DNA from: Candidatus Desantisiibacteriota bacterium
Lineage (GTDB): Bacteria > UBA9089 > CG2-30-40-21
NCBI GenBank assembly: GCA_016208205.1
Contig: JACQYP010000161.1
Span: 1-7,967, forward strand
Direction of reading: 5' to 3'
Length of the DNA: 7,967 nt
The notes under the pieces were generated by a model. It was not told the DNA's origin. It searched no databases and worked only from the letters and a program-made list of their open reading frames with translations. Below, piece after piece: positions 6,937-7,967 of the stretch; the first letter of the stretch is position 1, and each line of letters starts with the position of its first letter. A program made the position numbers and the translations under genes.

Positions 6937-6988
6937 GGTTATCGGTAATCGGTTTTACTGATCACCTGATCACCGATTACCAATAACC
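6937..6988. repeat. Heptad-phased palindromic repeat, element 4
   Basis: Arms 6937-6953 (GGTTATCGGTAATCGGT) and 6972-6988 are reverse complements at 16 of 17 positions (C6943/A6982 mismatch). GGT recurs at 6937, 6944 and 6951; ACC at 6972, 6979 and 6986, again 7 nt apart. The loop contains two TGATCA palindromes (6959-6964 and 6967-6972, the second reaching the right arm by one base). The element begins 4 nt after the lpxD stop and has no T-run after it. Unit sequence differs from elements 1-3. Confidence 0.87.
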
Positions 6989-7032
6989 ATCTTCCATCTC
7001 TCTACGAACTCTGCGGTAAAAAGGAGCATAAA

Positions 7033-7833
7033 ATGTATTTAACCGAAATCATAAAACATAAAATCATAGAGGTTGCAGAAAGAAAAAACAATGTGCCGCT
7101 TGAGGTACTGAAAGCCAAAAGCTATAGCCTTCCCTTAAGGCGAGGGTTCAAGGAGGCAATCTCTACCCAGGGTAATATTAACCTGATTGCTGAGGTAAAG
7201 AAAGCCTCCCCGTCAGCCGGGGTGATTAGAGAAGACTTTGACCCTGTAGCCATAGCCATGGAGTATGAACAGGCTGGGGCAAAGGCTATTTCTGTGCTTA
7301 CAGATGAAAAGTTTTTTCAGGGAAGTATGGATATCCTTAAAACAGTAAGGGAACATGTCCATATCCCTGTTCTGTGCAAGGACTTTATTATCAATGAATA
7401 CCAGATTTATGAGGCATCTATTGCCGGTGCAGATGCTATTCTCTTGATTGTTTCCTGCCTTTCTATTGAGCAAATGAATAAGTTTATGGATATTGCTCAG
7501 ACCCTTGCGATGGATTGTCTGGTCGAAACACACTCCATGGATGATGTAGAAAAAGTACTTAAGACTAATGCTCAGATAATTGGGATAAACAATAGAAACC
7601 TCAGAACATTTATTGTTGAACCAAAAACAACCTTGATGCTCAAGGTATTATTACCTCATGGAAAAATAGTGGTAAGCGAAAGCGGCATATCATCCCCTGA
7701 AATAATATCCCTTTACAAAGACAGGGGTATTCATGCGGTTTTGATTGGAGAGGCATTGATTAGAAGTAATAATATTACGGCAAAGATACAGGAGCTGCTA
7801 AAAGTGAATAGTGAAGATAAGAATATTTGTTAG
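7033..7833 (+). CDS. trpC: Indole-3-glycerol phosphate synthase TrpC
   Basis: This 266-residue cytoplasmic enzyme of the tryptophan pathway converts CdRP to indole-3-glycerol phosphate with loss of CO2 and water. The start ATG 7033 has AAGGAG (7021-7026) 6 nt upstream. It is a complete single-domain TIM barrel of usual length. Key residues are in place: Glu54 and Lys56 in AEVKKASPSAG, the general-acid Lys116 in LCKDF, Glu165 in LVETH, Asn186 in GINNRNL, and Glu216/Ser217 in VSESGIS; the phosphate-binding end VLIGEALIR is at 236-244. It is not fused to TrpF. No trpD lies upstream and no trpF within 134 nt downstream, so it is detached from a canonical trp operon here. It probably depends on transcription from the envelope genes, unless a promoter lies in the lpxD-trpC gap, where I could not identify one. 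Confidence 0.97.
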   Translation: MYLTEIIKHKIIEVAERKNNVPLEVLKAKSYSLPLRRGFKEAISTQGNINLIAEVKKASPSAGVIREDFDPVAIAMEYEQAGAKAISVLTDEKFFQGSMDILKTVREHVHIPVLCKDFIINEYQIYEASIAGADAILLIVSCLSIEQMNKFMDIAQTLAMDCLVETHSMDDVEKVLKTNAQIIGINNRNLRTFIVEPKTTLMLKVLLPHGKIVVSESGISSPEIISLYKDRGIHAVLIGEALIRSNNITAKIQELLKVNSEDKNIC

Positions 7834-7845
7834 CTATTAGCAAGT

Positions 7846-7870
7846 GCAATAATATTTATCTGTATTATGC
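7846..7870 (+). terminator. Weak AT-rich hairpin after trpC, possible terminator
   Basis: GCAATAATA (7846-7854) and TATTATGC (7863-7870) can pair over 8 bp with one bulged A and an 8-nt loop. A pyrimidine-rich stretch follows (7871-7897), but it is interrupted and not a clean T-run. The stem is AT-rich. It is the only terminator-like structure downstream of trpC; confidence is low. Confidence 0.2.
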
Positions 7871-7902
7871 TCTCTGTGGCTCTTTCTTCTTCTATTTCGT
7901 AT

Positions 7903-7931
7903 ATTATACCAGTATCAGGTGTTAAAGTCAA
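7903..7931 (-). promoter_or_regulatory. Strong sigma70-type promoter on the minus strand
   Basis: Read on the minus strand, TTGACT (7931-7926) is followed after exactly 17 nt by TATAAT (7908-7903), with TGG directly before the -10 making an extended -10 (TGnTATAAT). This is near consensus. Transcription would start near 7896 and run leftward, antisense to trpC. I see no minus-strand gene with a start and ribosome-binding site just downstream of it, so it could drive an antisense or small RNA, or be fortuitous in AT-rich DNA. Confidence 0.45.
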
Positions 7932-7967
7932 CAAGAGAATAAGATTGGGCACAAAGCAGTAGCTATG

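Larger units (their letters stand above)
7834..7967. other. Non-coding tail after trpC
   Basis: This stretch runs from the trpC stop to the window end. It holds the weak hairpin, a CTCTGTGGCTCTTT repeat remnant and the minus-strand promoter motif. It has no heptad-phased palindrome, unlike four of the six gaps upstream. The ATG at 7965-7967 has no ribosome-binding site that I can see. Confidence 0.6.

Noticed and set aside
1200..6988. Reading the four large palindromes as intrinsic terminators
   Set aside because: None is followed by a T-run, and the genes on either side keep the same strand and function together, so termination at each would break up the envelope operon. An mRNA-stability role is still possible.
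1200..6988. CRISPR-like array from the repeated units
   Set aside because: Units are 7 nt, contiguous, arranged as dyads and scattered between genes; there are no spacers of constant length and no cas genes.
899..7533. Minus-strand open frames of 60-121 codons opposite GH57, the glycosyltransferase-side gap, bamA, lpxD and trpC
   Set aside because: They lie opposite strongly supported genes or across palindromic repeats, show no recognisable domains, and have no convincing ribosome-binding sites.
7965..7967. ATG at the window end as the start of a next gene
   Set aside because: No Shine-Dalgarno sequence precedes it and only the ATG itself is in the window.

Overview
The window reads as part of one co-directional (+ strand) gene cluster from a diderm (Gram-negative-type) bacterium of fairly low GC content. 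bamA, ompH/skp and lpxD show an outer membrane with lipid A. A GH57 glycosidase, a MGDG-synthase-like glycosyltransferase and many cysteines in exported proteins would suit an anaerobe, perhaps from an uncultured candidate phylum (Omnitrophota- or Desantisbacteria-like). That placement is an impression, not a demonstration.

Layout: 1-1197, 3' part of a GH57 glycoside hydrolase (start lies upstream of the window); 1299-1508, a small protein with a duplicated CC-x2-C-x5-C motif; 1557-2738, a GT28/MGDG-synthase-type glycosyltransferase (TTG start); 2768-5089, bamA (five POTRA domains plus barrel); 5209-5751, ompH/skp periplasmic chaperone; 5877-6932, lpxD; 7033-7833, trpC; 7834-7967, non-coding to the window end. 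The genes are 29 to 125 nt apart, nearly all have good Shine-Dalgarno sequences, and no convincing terminator separates them, so an operon is likely. BamA, Skp and LpxD act together in outer-membrane protein insertion and lipid A synthesis, and the glycosyltransferase probably makes a membrane glycolipid. TrpC is a tryptophan enzyme sitting where fabZ/lpxA often follow lpxD.

The most unusual feature is non-coding. Four of the six intergenic gaps (after GH57, bamA, ompH and lpxD) are filled by large inverted repeats whose arms are built from 7-nt-phased units (GTTnnCG/GGTTCAC, CGAATNN, GGTWATC). The unit sequence differs between sites, but the 7-nt phasing holds in every arm. Elements 1 and 3 also share an 18-nt centre (16/18) in opposite orientation, so they are copies of one dispersed family. 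Possible marks of repeat invasion inside coding sequence are an extra segment in the glycosyltransferase and a repeat-like C-terminal tail on LpxD. I see no defence system, CRISPR array, transposase gene, tRNA or rRNA.
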